Assembly (NCBI GenBank): GCA_035772405.1
Contig: JAYKKM010000496.1
Span: forward strand, 660,501 to 724,500
DNA: 64,000 bases
From: Chrysogorgia sp. JL179-B06
Lineage: Eukaryota; Cnidaria; Anthozoa; Scleralcyonacea; Chrysogorgiidae
Direction of reading: 5' to 3'
The notes beneath the pieces were generated by a model, which saw only the letters and a program-made list of their open reading frames with translations, made no database searches and was not told the DNA's origin. How positions within the stretch are numbered: the stretch's first letter is position 1; each line of letters starts with the position of its first letter. A program made the position numbers and the translations under genes. Of the stretch, positions 1 through 31,415 are shown in pieces.

Positions 1-20055
<20,055 letters not shown>

Positions 20056-20579
20056 TTTATACCTCCAATACTTTCTTACTACTTAAAATACTATTTATCT
20101 GCTCCTAAAATCAGTTTGTTGTCCAAATATATCCGCCATTTTGTCAGTTTACAACGTTGCCAGGGTAACCAACGCCACCAGGCCTGCGAACACTTGGACC
20201 CGCGCGCTGGAAATTTTTTTGGTTACTACTTCATGTTAGAGACACAGTGGTTTGCATACATAATGGTTGTACACTGGTTGTTTCTGTTGGTTTACGGTTG
20301 TTTCTGGTGGTTTGTGGTTGTTTCTGGTGGTCTTATGTTTTTCTAAAAAAAGAAATAAATATTGAATAAAATATCCGTATTAACAGAACTAATTTTGAAC
20401 GAACTCGTTATGTATGCCATTTCAAATTTGAAGTAATTACATATTTGAATAGGAACAGACAGAATACCAGTCCAGCAGACAGGGGGTGCAACCAGGAATT
20501 TAAAGGGGGTCGTTTTTTCGTGTTGACTCTTCCACAAACAATATACCAATGTAGAATACTGAGTAGTGTAGTTAGAGGG

Positions 20580-20812
20580 AGTATTAGTCCTAAACCCCCT
20601 CTCCGATCATTCCCTCTCCGACCACCCCTCTCTGACCACCCCTCTCCGACCACCCGTCTCTGACCACCTCCCTCTCCGACCAAGCCCTCAGACCACCTCC
20701 CTCTCTGACCACCCCCTCTCAGACCACCCCCTCTCAGACCAACCCGTCTCCGACCACCTTCCTTTTCGACCACCACCCCCTCTCAGACCACCCCGTCTCC
20801 GACCACCCCCTA
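20580..20812. repeat. ~15-bp CTCTCCGACCACCCC minisatellite
   Basis: About 15 diverged copies of CTCTCCGACCACCCC, upstream of the CCDC180 start. The Arg/Gly-rich minus-strand frame is a repeat artefact. Confidence 0.9.
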
Positions 20813-20865
20813 GTGTGCAATCAAAGTATCAAAGCGAGATCAATAGTAATTCGAACAATTATAGA

Positions 20866-22115
20866 ATACCTGTCCACTTTTGAAACAGCATTTAAATGCA
20901 GAAATACAAACCAGGTTGCTCTAAAATCTCTTTAAATATAATGTCGAAGGTTTATATTGTGTGTACTTGTTGATTGTTATCGAATTGAAAGGGGTTTTTA
21001 AAGAACGAAGCAATTGTATATGGTGAAATTTTTGTTGTCTGACCCAACACACCCAACACACCCAACACACGTTTTGACCGTATTCCGTGTAATTTGATTC
21101 CCTATTATCACCTTACACTTCTTAGAATATCATCACGCCACTTAAGACTTTGCCCCAGTTCAAGTCGAAACTCTCCTTGTAATTTGATTAGATTGCGTGA
21201 TCGCATGTGACATTCACGCGGATTATATGTTGACCTTTGAATCATGATATTATGACCGTCTCGCTGTCCTAGCTTACGTTCATACCTTTCCACTATATGA
21301 ACTAGCCGTACATTCAACTCCATTGCTTGCTTAGAAATCCTCATAAAGAAAGACTCGTTGTTTGTGTAGATATTTATTAAACAATGAGGATTAATTATAT
21401 AAATTTTAATTAAATAAATTAATAATTATAATCTAATGTAAATTAGGGGTCTTAATAAAAAGCCAGTTTTGGTTTCCCCTAACAAATTATATCAATCAAT
21501 GTACATAAATAAATAAATTATATGGGCGGAAAAAAAAAAGCTGACAAAAAAATAAAATAGATTTCTGAAACATCAATAATAACAATAGCAAATTACAATA
21601 GTACAATAAGTATGATGGAAATAAGTAAGAAATATGACAGGAACACATACCTAAGCAAGCAATGGAGTTGAATGTACGGCTAGTTCATATAGTGGAAAGG
21701 TATGAACGTCAACATATAATCCGCGTGAATGTCACATGCGATCACGTAATCAAATCACAAGGAGAGTTTCGAATTACGCGTGGTATAGAATACGCGTCAA
21801 GTCTCTACAGAAGATAAGACCTACAAGAAGGTGATACAAGTAAGTGAGTCACTATGGTAGAATGTAGATTATCTGTATGCCATACCCGCGCTAAATTGTA
21901 GAATATCCGTCCACTTTCGCTATTTGTATCTGTTGATAGTTAGTAAAAGGGTCAAATTACGGAAAGTTTATCATAAACAATTGCTTCGTTCTATTTTAAA
22001 ACCCCATTTAATTTGATAACAATCAACAAGTACACACAATATAAACCTTCGACATTATATTTAAAGAGATTCTAGAGCATCCTGGTTTGTATTTCTACCT
22101 TTAAATGTGAACCTT
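20866..22115. repeat. Large inverted repeat (arms ~480 bp, spacer ~300 bp)
   Basis: Left arm 20,866-21,344 and right arm 21,650-22,115 are reverse complements with small indels: GTCGAAGGTTTATATTGTGT pairs with ACACAATATAAACCTTCGAC (22,034-22,053), and CTAGCCGTACATTCAACTCC pairs with the stretch near 21,665. Further partial copies of the outer part occur at 24,445-24,720 and 24,905-25,045. No coding gene is seen between 20,056 and 22,460. Confidence 0.85.
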
Positions 22116-22460
22116 ACTGATTTGCTTTCCGCTGCTATATACATGATGACATATCGTAGTGATTCAGTTCATCTATCTCTCTTTATCTCTCCTATCTCTC
22201 TCTCTATCTATTTCTCTAACTATCTCTCTCTCTCTATCTTTCTCTATCTCTCTCTCTCTATCGTTCTCTATCTGCTATAAGTCCTTCTGGACTGCTTTAC
22301 ATTTGGTATCGTCAAAAGATAGACCTGCTTGAACATGACATATTGTAGTTGTTCTCGGCAGAGTGCAGTTGTGCCTGGGCATGACTTATGCTATATCCAG
22401 TAGTTGTTTTAATTCTTTCATAATTATTCTTATTGTCGCTTTTGACAGCAAAGAAAAGTG

Positions 22461-23965
22461 ATGGTTTCTCTACGTATCCTGTTCACTATCGCTGTGGTGG
22501 TTGGCGGATGCTTTGCTCAGTTGCCAAGTAAGCAGTATTTCAAGCTTTTATATCAAGGGACATAATGATCATGCACATTCAAAGCTTGATCAAGTCTTTA
22601 CAATTTTTGTTACTTAATATGGCGCTGTTAAAGTGCCTATGAAACGAAAAATTCAATGACCCACTTTGGTACTTCGTGATGCGCTGGATATTATCTCAAT
22701 CGTGCTTTTATCGACGTTCAAACATCGCTATTTTGACAGCAGTCTGGTGACGTCACACGTTAGAGTCGTCGATAATACAGCTCGAAGCCTTACGAACCCA
22801 CCATCGTTTTGTTTTTAGTATATATCGTAGTAAATTTGTTGTATTTAATGTGTGTTGTATATCGCTATGTATCTTTAAAGTGACTGTTATATCGTACTTG
22901 TTTTGCGGCTGCAGTAATTGGCACTAGCTGTTGCGGTTACCCAGCCTATTGTCTCAATGTCTGTATTTATGTTTGTAATGTATATGGCAAAGTTATTAAA
23001 ATTAAATAATATCGATATGTTTTTCTCTCCTTTTTCTGGATCTAGTGCTGTCATTCTCTTTTCCAACTACTTGAAAGTCCTCCTTTGATCGTCTTTCCCC
23101 GATGGTACACTATTTCGGCGCAGAGAGAGAGAGAGAGCGAGAGAGCGGGGGAGGTGGAGAATTAGTTGACAATTTCCGTGTATGCAGATTGTTTATTTTT
23201 GAATAGATGTTTATTCCGCAAGAGCTTAAGCTCATTTGGAAGTGAGTTCCAAAGTTTTGCACCTCTATAGGAATATCTTTCCTTACAATACATCGTTTTT
23301 GGAATACGAGTAATAATTAAATTATCATCACTTTCTCTTAACCTTTGCCTGCATGTATGAGTTAATTTCATCACTTTTCATAAACATTTGGCTAAGGTAA
23401 GGAGAGGGAGATAGAGAGAGAGAGATAGAGAGATAGAGAGATAGAGAGAGAGAGGCGGAGAGATAGAGAGAGCGAGAGAGAGAGAGAGAGAGAGAGAGAT
23501 AGAAGATGGTTCTTAAAATATTAAAAGTTTTATTAATCGTTGGTTATTTATTATCTTTTGTCTAACATAGATAGCGTCTCAATACGGTTGAGCGAAAATC
23601 GTTATGGCTATCTTTGTTACAGAAACTCGACTACACCAAATTTGATGTTCCAAGGGACCATACCTTGTGATCCACCGACATGTTTCAATGCCTACTCGAC
23701 TATCTACTACAGCCTAGCATCAACTCAATTGTGTTTGAGTGTCATTACCCCAACCAACGAGCAAATAATAATAGAACCATGCAGATTGTCTTCTTACCCT
23801 GTTCCATTTTACTACGATGCAGTCAACAAACAGCTCAAGGTGTATGGCAAACAAAATCAATGTCTTGTTCCTTATGCAGTCGCTGACCGAATCGTTCCTG
23901 GACTCGGCAATTGCACAAAATGGCTAAAGACTGAACTGCTGCACTGTAGTACTGTACTACAATGA
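22461..23965 (+). CDS. Secreted cysteine-rich protein, copy 1 (two exons, 153 aa)
   Basis: Exon 1, 22,461-22,527, encodes a signal peptide (MVSLRILFTIAVVVGGCFAQ). The GTAAGC donor leaves phase 1, and exon 2, 23,571-23,965 (acceptor AACATAG), continues in frame to a TGA. The mature protein has eight cysteines, an NST glycosylation sequon and the spaced elements CLSVITPTNEQ...EPC and NQCLVPYAV...NCTKW. This loosely resembles the repeat pattern of a ricin-type beta-trefoil, but I do not claim that family. The 1-kb intron carries a LINE fragment and a GA repeat. AATAAA-type signals follow the stop. A second copy lies at 25,663-26,681. A CAG just upstream of CAAAGAAAAGTG could be the acceptor of a 5' UTR exon. 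Confidence 0.75.
22750..23010 (+). mobile_element. LINE 3' end in intron of secreted-protein copy 1
   Basis: CTGCAGTAATTGGCACTAGC followed by TGTTGCGGTTACCC matches the 3' element at 16,236-16,270. Copy 2 of the host gene lacks it, so the insertion postdates the duplication. Confidence 0.55.
23160..23395 (-). pseudogene. LINE reverse-transcriptase C-terminal fragment
   Basis: A minus-strand frame contains YSYRGAKLWNSLPNELK, the hallmark end of CR1/Jockey/L2-type ORF2 proteins (SYRGAKLWNSLP). Only about 70 residues remain. Confidence 0.8.
23400..23506. repeat. (GA)n/(GAGATA)n microsatellite
   Basis: A purine array just before exon 2 of secreted-protein copy 1, at the same relative position as the array at 26,015-26,225 in copy 2. 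Confidence 0.9.
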
Positions 23966-24439
23966 TAATAAACTTGTAATAGTCGTAAGAAACATTGATG
24001 AATTAACCATAAAAATGTTCAGTGATTTGATTGAATAAAATGATTACGTATTTGCCATAAATAATCTTTTTTGGAAGGTTCTAATATCTGTCCTCCATGT
24101 AAATAAAAACGTAATAATCTCCAAACGTAATAATTTTGAGATTGACGTCATTACATAATTGTCAATTGCTGAATCATGTATCCATCGTCAAAGATCATCT
24201 ACGCTATCATCATCTAGGTCGAGCGAGCTCGGACAGTACTGATGAGATTATTCTAGACCTTTCGATTCTCCATAGCTTTCGCTATTTCACTCAGTTCTCC
24301 CGAGTTCAGTATCACTTTCAAGTTTGTCAATGTAGGTTGTAACTGGTTGCCAGAAAAGTAACTCTGATATGACTTCATCTTTATTTCTCCAACAGTGCCC
24401 GCTAAATCGTAGTCTGCGCTCACGTAATGTCGTTGATGA

Positions 24440-25045
24440 GGGTGCAGTACCCGTCCACTTTTGAAACCGCATTTAAAGGCAGAAATACAAACCAGGTTGC
24501 TCTAAATTCTCTTTAAATATAATGTCGAAGGTTTATATTGTGTGTACTGGTTGATTGTTATCAAATTGAATTTGAAAGGCCATTTTTTTAAAAAACGAAG
24601 CAAGATGAACTTTTCGTAATCTGACCCTGAAGCAACACAGCGTATTCCGTGCAATTTGATTCCCCTTAAGTACACTTCTTAGAATATCACGCCACTTAGA
24701 CTTAATTTGCCCCAGTTCAAGCATCCTCGAAGCTGTGGAGAACCTGAGTTTAGCGTTGATAAATTAAGAAGAACAAGAAGGTGATACAAATAAGCTAGGG
24801 TAGAATGTAGATTATCTGCATGCTATGGCTGAGCTATACGGAGGCCGCTGTCGAGAGTACTTAATTAGTGCTACGTATAGACAGTGTGTGTAATCAAAGT
24901 GCCAAAGCGGCACCCGTCCACTTTTGAAACCACATTTAAAGGCAGAAATACAAACCAGGTTGCTCTAAATTCTCTTTAAATATAATGTCGAAGGTTTATA
25001 TTGTGTGTACTGGTTGATTGTTATCAAATTGAATTTGAAAGTGAG
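24440..25045. repeat. Partial duplicated copies of the inverted-repeat arm
   Basis: Two direct copies of CCGTCCACTTTTGAAAC to GGTTGATTGTTATCAAATTG (24,448-24,570 and 24,906-25,032) match the arms at 20.87 and 22.1 kb. They show that the 20.8-26.8-kb interval grew by local segmental duplication. Confidence 0.8.
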
Positions 25046-25662
25046 TTAAGTTAGCTAGTGTAGAATATAGATTATCTGCATGCCATGGTCGTATGTATTA
25101 TATATAGGGCATATCGAATCAGTTGTGGCTGCAAACCCGTACGGTAAACCTTGCATTCGGCTGCTATATACGGCATATCGAAGTGGTTCAGTTGTGGCTG
25201 CAAGCTATAACATTATCAACCTGTGCTCTCGTCCTTCTGGACTGCTTTGCATTTGATATGCTTGAACGTGACAATATCGTAGTGATATGATAGACGAAAG
25301 ATAGGCACTTTATTGCTATAATTGTTAAGAGTATCTTATCTAGATATTAGGTAAGTTCGTAAGCTCATATCGTTAGGGTAGGTAGGGTATCTTGAAGCAT
25401 AGCAAAATGAAAAGGTGGTAAACTGCCAAGAATTTAGTGACGAGATACTGACGTTTCGAGCGGAGCCCTTCATCATCAAGTATCTTGAAGCAGCTTAATT
25501 AATTTCAGACTCACAAAGCTTTATCTGCAAATTCATGTCTATTTGCATACAAGTTCTATATTAATTGATAAATTGGATTGTATAGTTTTGGGGTGATTTT
25601 TCGATTTCTGTGGTTCCTCATTATTTCGTCATTATCATTTCCAGGTGTCAGCAAAGAAAGGT

Positions 25663-26681
25663 GATGGTTTCTCTATACGTATCCTGTTCACGATCGCTGT
25701 GGTGTTTGGCGGATGTCTTGCAGCTCAGTTACCAAGTAAGCAGTATTTCAAGCTTTCATATCAAGGGACATAATGATCATGCACATTCAAAGATTTGATC
25801 AAGTCTTTACAATTTTTGTTACTTAATATGGCTCTATTAAAGTGGCTATAAAACGAAAAATTCAATGACCCACTTTGGTACTTCGTGATGCGCTGGATAT
25901 TATGGTGCTATCGGTTTCTCAATCACGGTTACGCAAAAGTGCTTTTATAGACGTTCAAACATCGCTATTTTGATAGATAAATTTCCAGAGTCGGGGACCG
26001 AAAGCAGCAGTCTAATGACGAGAGAGAGAAGGGAGAGAGAGAAGGGAGGGAGAGGGAGAGAGGGAGAGAGAGAGAGAGAGAGGGAGAGCCGGAGAGGGAG
26101 AGAGAGGGAGAGAGAGGGAGAGAGAGAGAGAGGGAGGGAGAGAGAGAGGGAGGGAGGGAGAGAGAGAGAGATAAAGGGGAGATCGAGAGAGATAGAGGGA
26201 GAGATAGGGAGAGAGATAAAAGAGAGATGGAAGTTGGTTCTTAAAATATTAAAAGTTTTATTAATCCTTGGTTATTTATTATATTTTGTCTAACATAGAT
26301 AATGTCTCAATACGGATGATCGAAAATGGTTATGGCTATATTTGTTACAAAAACTCGACTACACCAAATTTGGTTTTCCAAGGGACCACACCTTGTGATC
26401 CACCGACATGCTTTGATAGCTTGCTCGGTGTCCACTATCGCCTAGCATCAACTCAATTGTGTATGAGCCTCGCAACCCCAACCAACCAACAAATAATAAT
26501 GAAACCGTGCAGAGTTTCTAATGAACCTATTTCGTTTTACTACGCTGTGTACTATAGACAGCTGATGGTGTATGGTAAATTACCGAATCAATGTCTCATT
26601 CCTTATGCAGTCGCTGGCATAAATGTTCCTGGAGTCGGCAATTGCACACAATGGATACAGATTGAACTACTGCACTGTTAA
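25663..26681 (+). pseudogene. Secreted cysteine-rich protein, copy 2 (signal peptide frameshifted)
   Basis: Exon 2 (26,299-26,681) is fully open and about 70% identical to copy 1, with all eight cysteines and the same stop context apart from the last few residues. Exon 1 reads ATGGTTTCTCTATACGTATC where copy 1 has ATGGTTTCTCTACGTATC. The extra TA shifts the signal peptide out of frame and then meets a stop in exon 2. The hydrophobic frame (ILFTIAVVFGGCLAAQLP) is still visible but has no in-frame ATG nearby. Either a recent pseudogene, a gene using an unseen upstream start exon, or an assembly error. The intact exon 2 favours the latter two or very recent loss. Confidence 0.65.
26015..26225. 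repeat. (GAGAGG)n microsatellite
   Basis: A purine-only array in the intron of secreted-protein copy 2; the Arg/Glu-rich open frame across it is an artefact. Confidence 0.95.
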
Positions 26682-26689
26682 ACTTGTAA

Positions 26690-28808
26690 TAGTCATAACA
26701 AACATTGATGAGTTAACCATAAAAATGTTCAGTGATTTGATTAAATAAAATGATTACGTATTTTGCCATAAATAATCTTTTTTGGAAGGTTCTAATATCC
26801 GTCCTCCATACTTTGTGTATCTCGTGTTGGTGTTATTTTCCACCACCCTTGGTCTTTTTCTACTCTCTCGCTTGCCGCCAGTGAGATGTAAGATTGAAGT
26901 CATTTACTGAATCATGTATCTATCGTCAAAGATCATCTACGCTGTATATGGTTTCTGCATTTCTCTATAATTCCTAACGGCTGTCATCTTGGTGTTTCGT
27001 AATTCACTGTTTTGCAACATTAACCAGCAAATTACCACCAAGAATTATGGTGTGCACTGCACCAGAGACAGAGTCGTATTAAGGCGCACATAGACTTTAG
27101 GAGTGTGCGTTCGCACATGTGCGTCGATCACGCACACACAGGAGAGTGCGTCCAAAATTGACCGAATTTTAAGGTATTTTCTACTCATGCATATTAATTT
27201 CTAGCGCATTATTTGGGCTATATATTCACTGATTTTGAAGAGTTAAAAATGGCCGAAAATGTGCGTGTCGAACATCCGCACATAGACTTTAGTTTAATTG
27301 GAATTTGCAAGTGGAAATAGAAATGCAATTTAGCCTTAGCACGTACATAATTTTTTCGTTGAACTAGTACTCGGCTCAAGTCGTACCAACTTCGGTTACT
27401 TATCGGCAAACAATTATCGTAAACGACTGTTCTCCACTATTATAGCCAACTGAGGATCTGTTTCTCTGTAAATGCTGCTTCTTTCAGATGTCAGTTAAAC
27501 TCCCAGAACTTGATAAGAGCAAAGGCAAAGCTAACTTTACAATTTGACTTCTGGTAACGACAAGTCGACAACAGAATGCTTTCAAAGTCCATGCGCGTGG
27601 TATGTATATATCTTAGCTTATATTAGCAGCATAGAAGTATGGGTTTAGCATTATTTATCTCATATCTGGTTTACCAAACAAACATTTTGATTAATAAGAT
27701 GTTATCAAACACGGAGTGCTTGCATACTGTATATTGCCGGTGAGACCGTGTCAATCATAATTAGTTCAATTACTGTGATTGGTCAGGAAACAATGAGAAA
27801 TGAGAAGTAATCAAAACAACAAAATCTCCATTGTTTCGAGACTCCATTGTTTGAATTGATTTTTAAAATTTCAATGACTCCATTGTTTCGAGGGGGATGG
27901 GCTTCCCCTTTTATGCGAGCACTCCGTGTTTAACTAGATAGCATATCACAATTCCAAATTAAGGAATATTCAATGAATAATTTCTTCCTAGGGCTAAACT
28001 TTGATTTGCATATAGGTTTTTTATGACAAAGTTTTTGTAGAACAGAATTGGAACAGAGTTATGTAAGTTTGCATAATTATGCAAAAGTTGCTACCAAACA
28101 CGTGCTATGTCACCACGTGTCTACGTCACCACATGTCTATGTCAGCTGTGTTTACAAGTTCAAGAAAACTTACTGTAGTTGTTTTTCAAAAATTTGGAGT
28201 TTTTATCAGAAAATGTGAACATTTTATATAGCTTTATATTACTATATATGTTGAGCTTACTGCTCTGGTCTTAACTAAACCATAACCGCATGGGTATGAG
28301 GCTATACTACCTCCACTGCAACTTTGACTTATTTTTGCAATTTTGCACAATATCATGATTGCGCCTTGGATTTCAAGGCAGCACTTCCCTTGCAATAGTA
28401 ACTTCTAGTATTACTGTAATAAACTCATACTTGTCATAATATATGCTATTGGTATCCATGACTAATACTGGTAGACTATACACAGGCCTGCACAGAGACT
28501 AAAGTGGGCCCAGGGCAAGCCCCTCTAGAGCTTGGGGCCCAGGGCGAGATAAAGAACTGGGGCCCCTTGACCCTTCTTGGCTGCCCCTCTAGAGCTTGGG
28601 GCCTGGGGAAAATTGCCCCAGTTGCTCCCCTCTGGGTGGACCTGACTATACACAACTGTACTCATGAGGTATCATAGTCAGCCCAACATAATAAACACAA
28701 ATATGTGTACAGTACTTCTCACAAACGTTTGTTGTTCAAAACAGAAGACTTGAATACTTTTCTAATAATATTCTTTTATTCTAGATAAATTCAGGGTTAG
28801 CTAAACAG
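26690..28808. other. Intergenic interval between secreted-protein pair and CRAT
   Basis: No convincing coding exon is seen. It holds 3' UTR sequence homologous between the two secreted-protein copies (26,690-26,820), a TIR element (27,707-27,931) and a GC-rich stretch with two copies of CCCCTCTAGAGCTTGGGGCC (near 28,520 and 28,582). Just before the CRAT start, TTTTATTCTAG at 28,772-28,782 could be the acceptor after a 5' UTR exon. Confidence 0.6.
27707..27931. mobile_element. Small TIR element (ends AACACGGAGTGCT)
   Basis: AAACACGGAGTGCTTGCAT at the left and ATGCGAGCACTCCGTGTTT at the right are inverted copies (one mismatch). The ~225-bp non-coding interior contains an internal repeat of CTCCATTGTTTCGAG. 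Likely a MITE; no second copy in the window. Confidence 0.65.
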
Positions 28809-31370
28809 ATGTCGAAGGCCATGCTTCGAACTTCTTCATCAGCTAGAAGAGGCAACATGTTTGCAAAGCAAATCGAGCTTCCTCACCTCCCAGTACCACC
28901 GTTGGAACAAAGTTTGGCAAAATATTTGTTAGCTGTACGTTGTTTAGTTGAAGATGCTGACTTCAACAGCACAAGTGATATTGTGAAAGAATTTGGAAAA
29001 CCTGGTGGTATTGGAGAGATATTGCAGGAGAAGTTGATAAATAAATCAAGAATGGAAGTTAACTGGGTAAGGTTGACCAGTACAGTCAACTTCCGATAAC
29101 TCGAACCTTCAAGAGAAAATCGAAAAAGGTTCGAGTTATCGGGAGTTTGAGTTATATATACCGGGAGTTATGGTGTTTACTGTGTATTTCTATTCATACA
29201 GTGTCATTTTAATCAAATTCATTACTGTATGCAATGGAACAATATTTCTAAATAATATTATAAATCAGGAACGTAACGTGAAACAAAACAAAACAAAGTC
29301 TTGACAAACGTGGTTCGAGTTATCAAGGGTAAAATTATATATAGAAAATGACCTGAAGGGAAACGAAAATTGCTTCGAGTTAGCGGGAGGTTCGAGATAC
29401 CGAGGGTTCGAGTTATTGGGAGTCGACTGTAGATGTTTTTCAACGAATATTGAAGCAGGCTTTTAGCCAAGATTTCCAAACTGGCATGCACGAAAACATA
29501 TTGGTGGCCGTGAGCTTATCAAACGTATTAAACCGGTTTTATTAAACAACGTTTTTGCAACTTCATTTTGGAGCATATACATATATGTTGAATTGATCTT
29601 GCATGTCGATCTGATCTCATTGTCATATCTGCAAGTTCTTGACAAAAATTAGTAACAAAACCTACACAATAGCTAAAATAAACAGTAGCTAACAGAAATA
29701 AAAAAACTTTAGAAAGCCAAGGGGGAACCTGTAAGTTGTTGTTTGATGAAAATATTTTGCATAGGCTGTCCATGGCCGTCCATACGAAAAGTCTCCATCC
29801 TTACAGGAGATCCTAACCAATCACATAAAGCTTCTAACCAATCACAGACCTTCTTCAATAGCACTGCGACCTTACCCCATTCCTTAGGATGGCTGGATGG
29901 CCGCCTGGCTAAAAGCCTACATTGAAGGGTGGATGCCATAACTTAAAACCATCTAAAAAATATGTTTTGTTTCTGGAACTGTATATTGTTATATGATTAT
30001 TATATATTATCTTGAAATATAGATTGCAAAATGGTGGGACAACAGTGCATACTTCGACTTCCGTATGCCTGTTGTTGTTCATTCCAGTCCTGGGATTTCA
30101 TTTCCAAAACAAACCTTTAATGATAAGGTAGATCAATTAAGGTATTAAATGTAGACATCTTATGCTCATTTTTTAAAGGGATACCAGTACTCTAGCCAAA
30201 ATACAAATGCAGTTTATATGAAAGATCTTACTGACTTTAATAGTTTATTTCCAAAGTTTCAGCATTCCTATCAATTTAGTTAAGAAGATATGGCTAGTTG
30301 AAGTTGAATATTTGAGGATTTTGATGCCATATTTGCTTTGAAAATATGATGTCATCAAGTGAATCTTTATCGGTGGTGGAGTTTACGATATTTTTATTAT
30401 TATTTCAGATACGCTGCGAGAGTAATCAGATGTATTATCAATTTTAAAAGTCTTGTTGACAGGTTTGATTCATATTTGTAGTAAATAATCTGAATATTGT
30501 ATAGTACTAACTAATTTCCCCATAAAAATGTTTGAAATTACTGGTATAACACCTCTGCCACATTAGTTATTGGTGGGACCATGGGGGATTGACATGAGTG
30601 GTCAGGATGAGGATAGGATAGGGGGTGGAATATAAGGATAGGGATGAAACTTGGCTGGCTTAAAATCAAGATAGGTAAGGTGGAGATGGTTACAGATGGT
30701 TATAATTATTACTCTCTTAAAAGCCCCAATAGGGAGATGTCAATTAAATATTGTATTGTATTGAGTATGAAGATCACATGGCAAGTTTTTGTATGTGGAA
30801 TATTCTTTTTATTTATATATTTATTATTTAAAATATACATTTCTTTTTATTTAAAAGGAACAGGTTTTTTTGGAAAATAAGCTATGTTCTTTTTTCCTGT
30901 AGTGAGTCCATACCAGTTGATATGTTAGGCCCTAATCCTATGTGTATGATACAGTACAATAATGCATTAACAACTTGTCGTATTCCTCATCCCAAGAGAG
31001 ATACCAGAGTGAAGGGAAATAAAGGAGAGGACTACCACATCATTGTGATCCATAACAACATGGTGTGTTATTTGATAATGTATTTGAGAAAATATAGAAA
31101 AGATTTATTTCTGTCTTTCCATAATCTACCTACAGTATACAGGTACTATCTCAGGAATAAGTTAAACTTATGTTGACTTTGTAAATATACAGACAGACAG
31201 ACAGACAGTCAGACAGACACAGACAGACAGACAGACACAGACAGACAGACACACACAGACAGACAGACACACACAGACAGACAGACAGACAGACCGACAG
31301 ACAACCTCGTACCCAGGCTTTTCACACGCTAGGCGGACTAAGCCTGGGTACAAGGTTGACAGACAGACAC

Positions 31371-31415
<45 letters not shown>

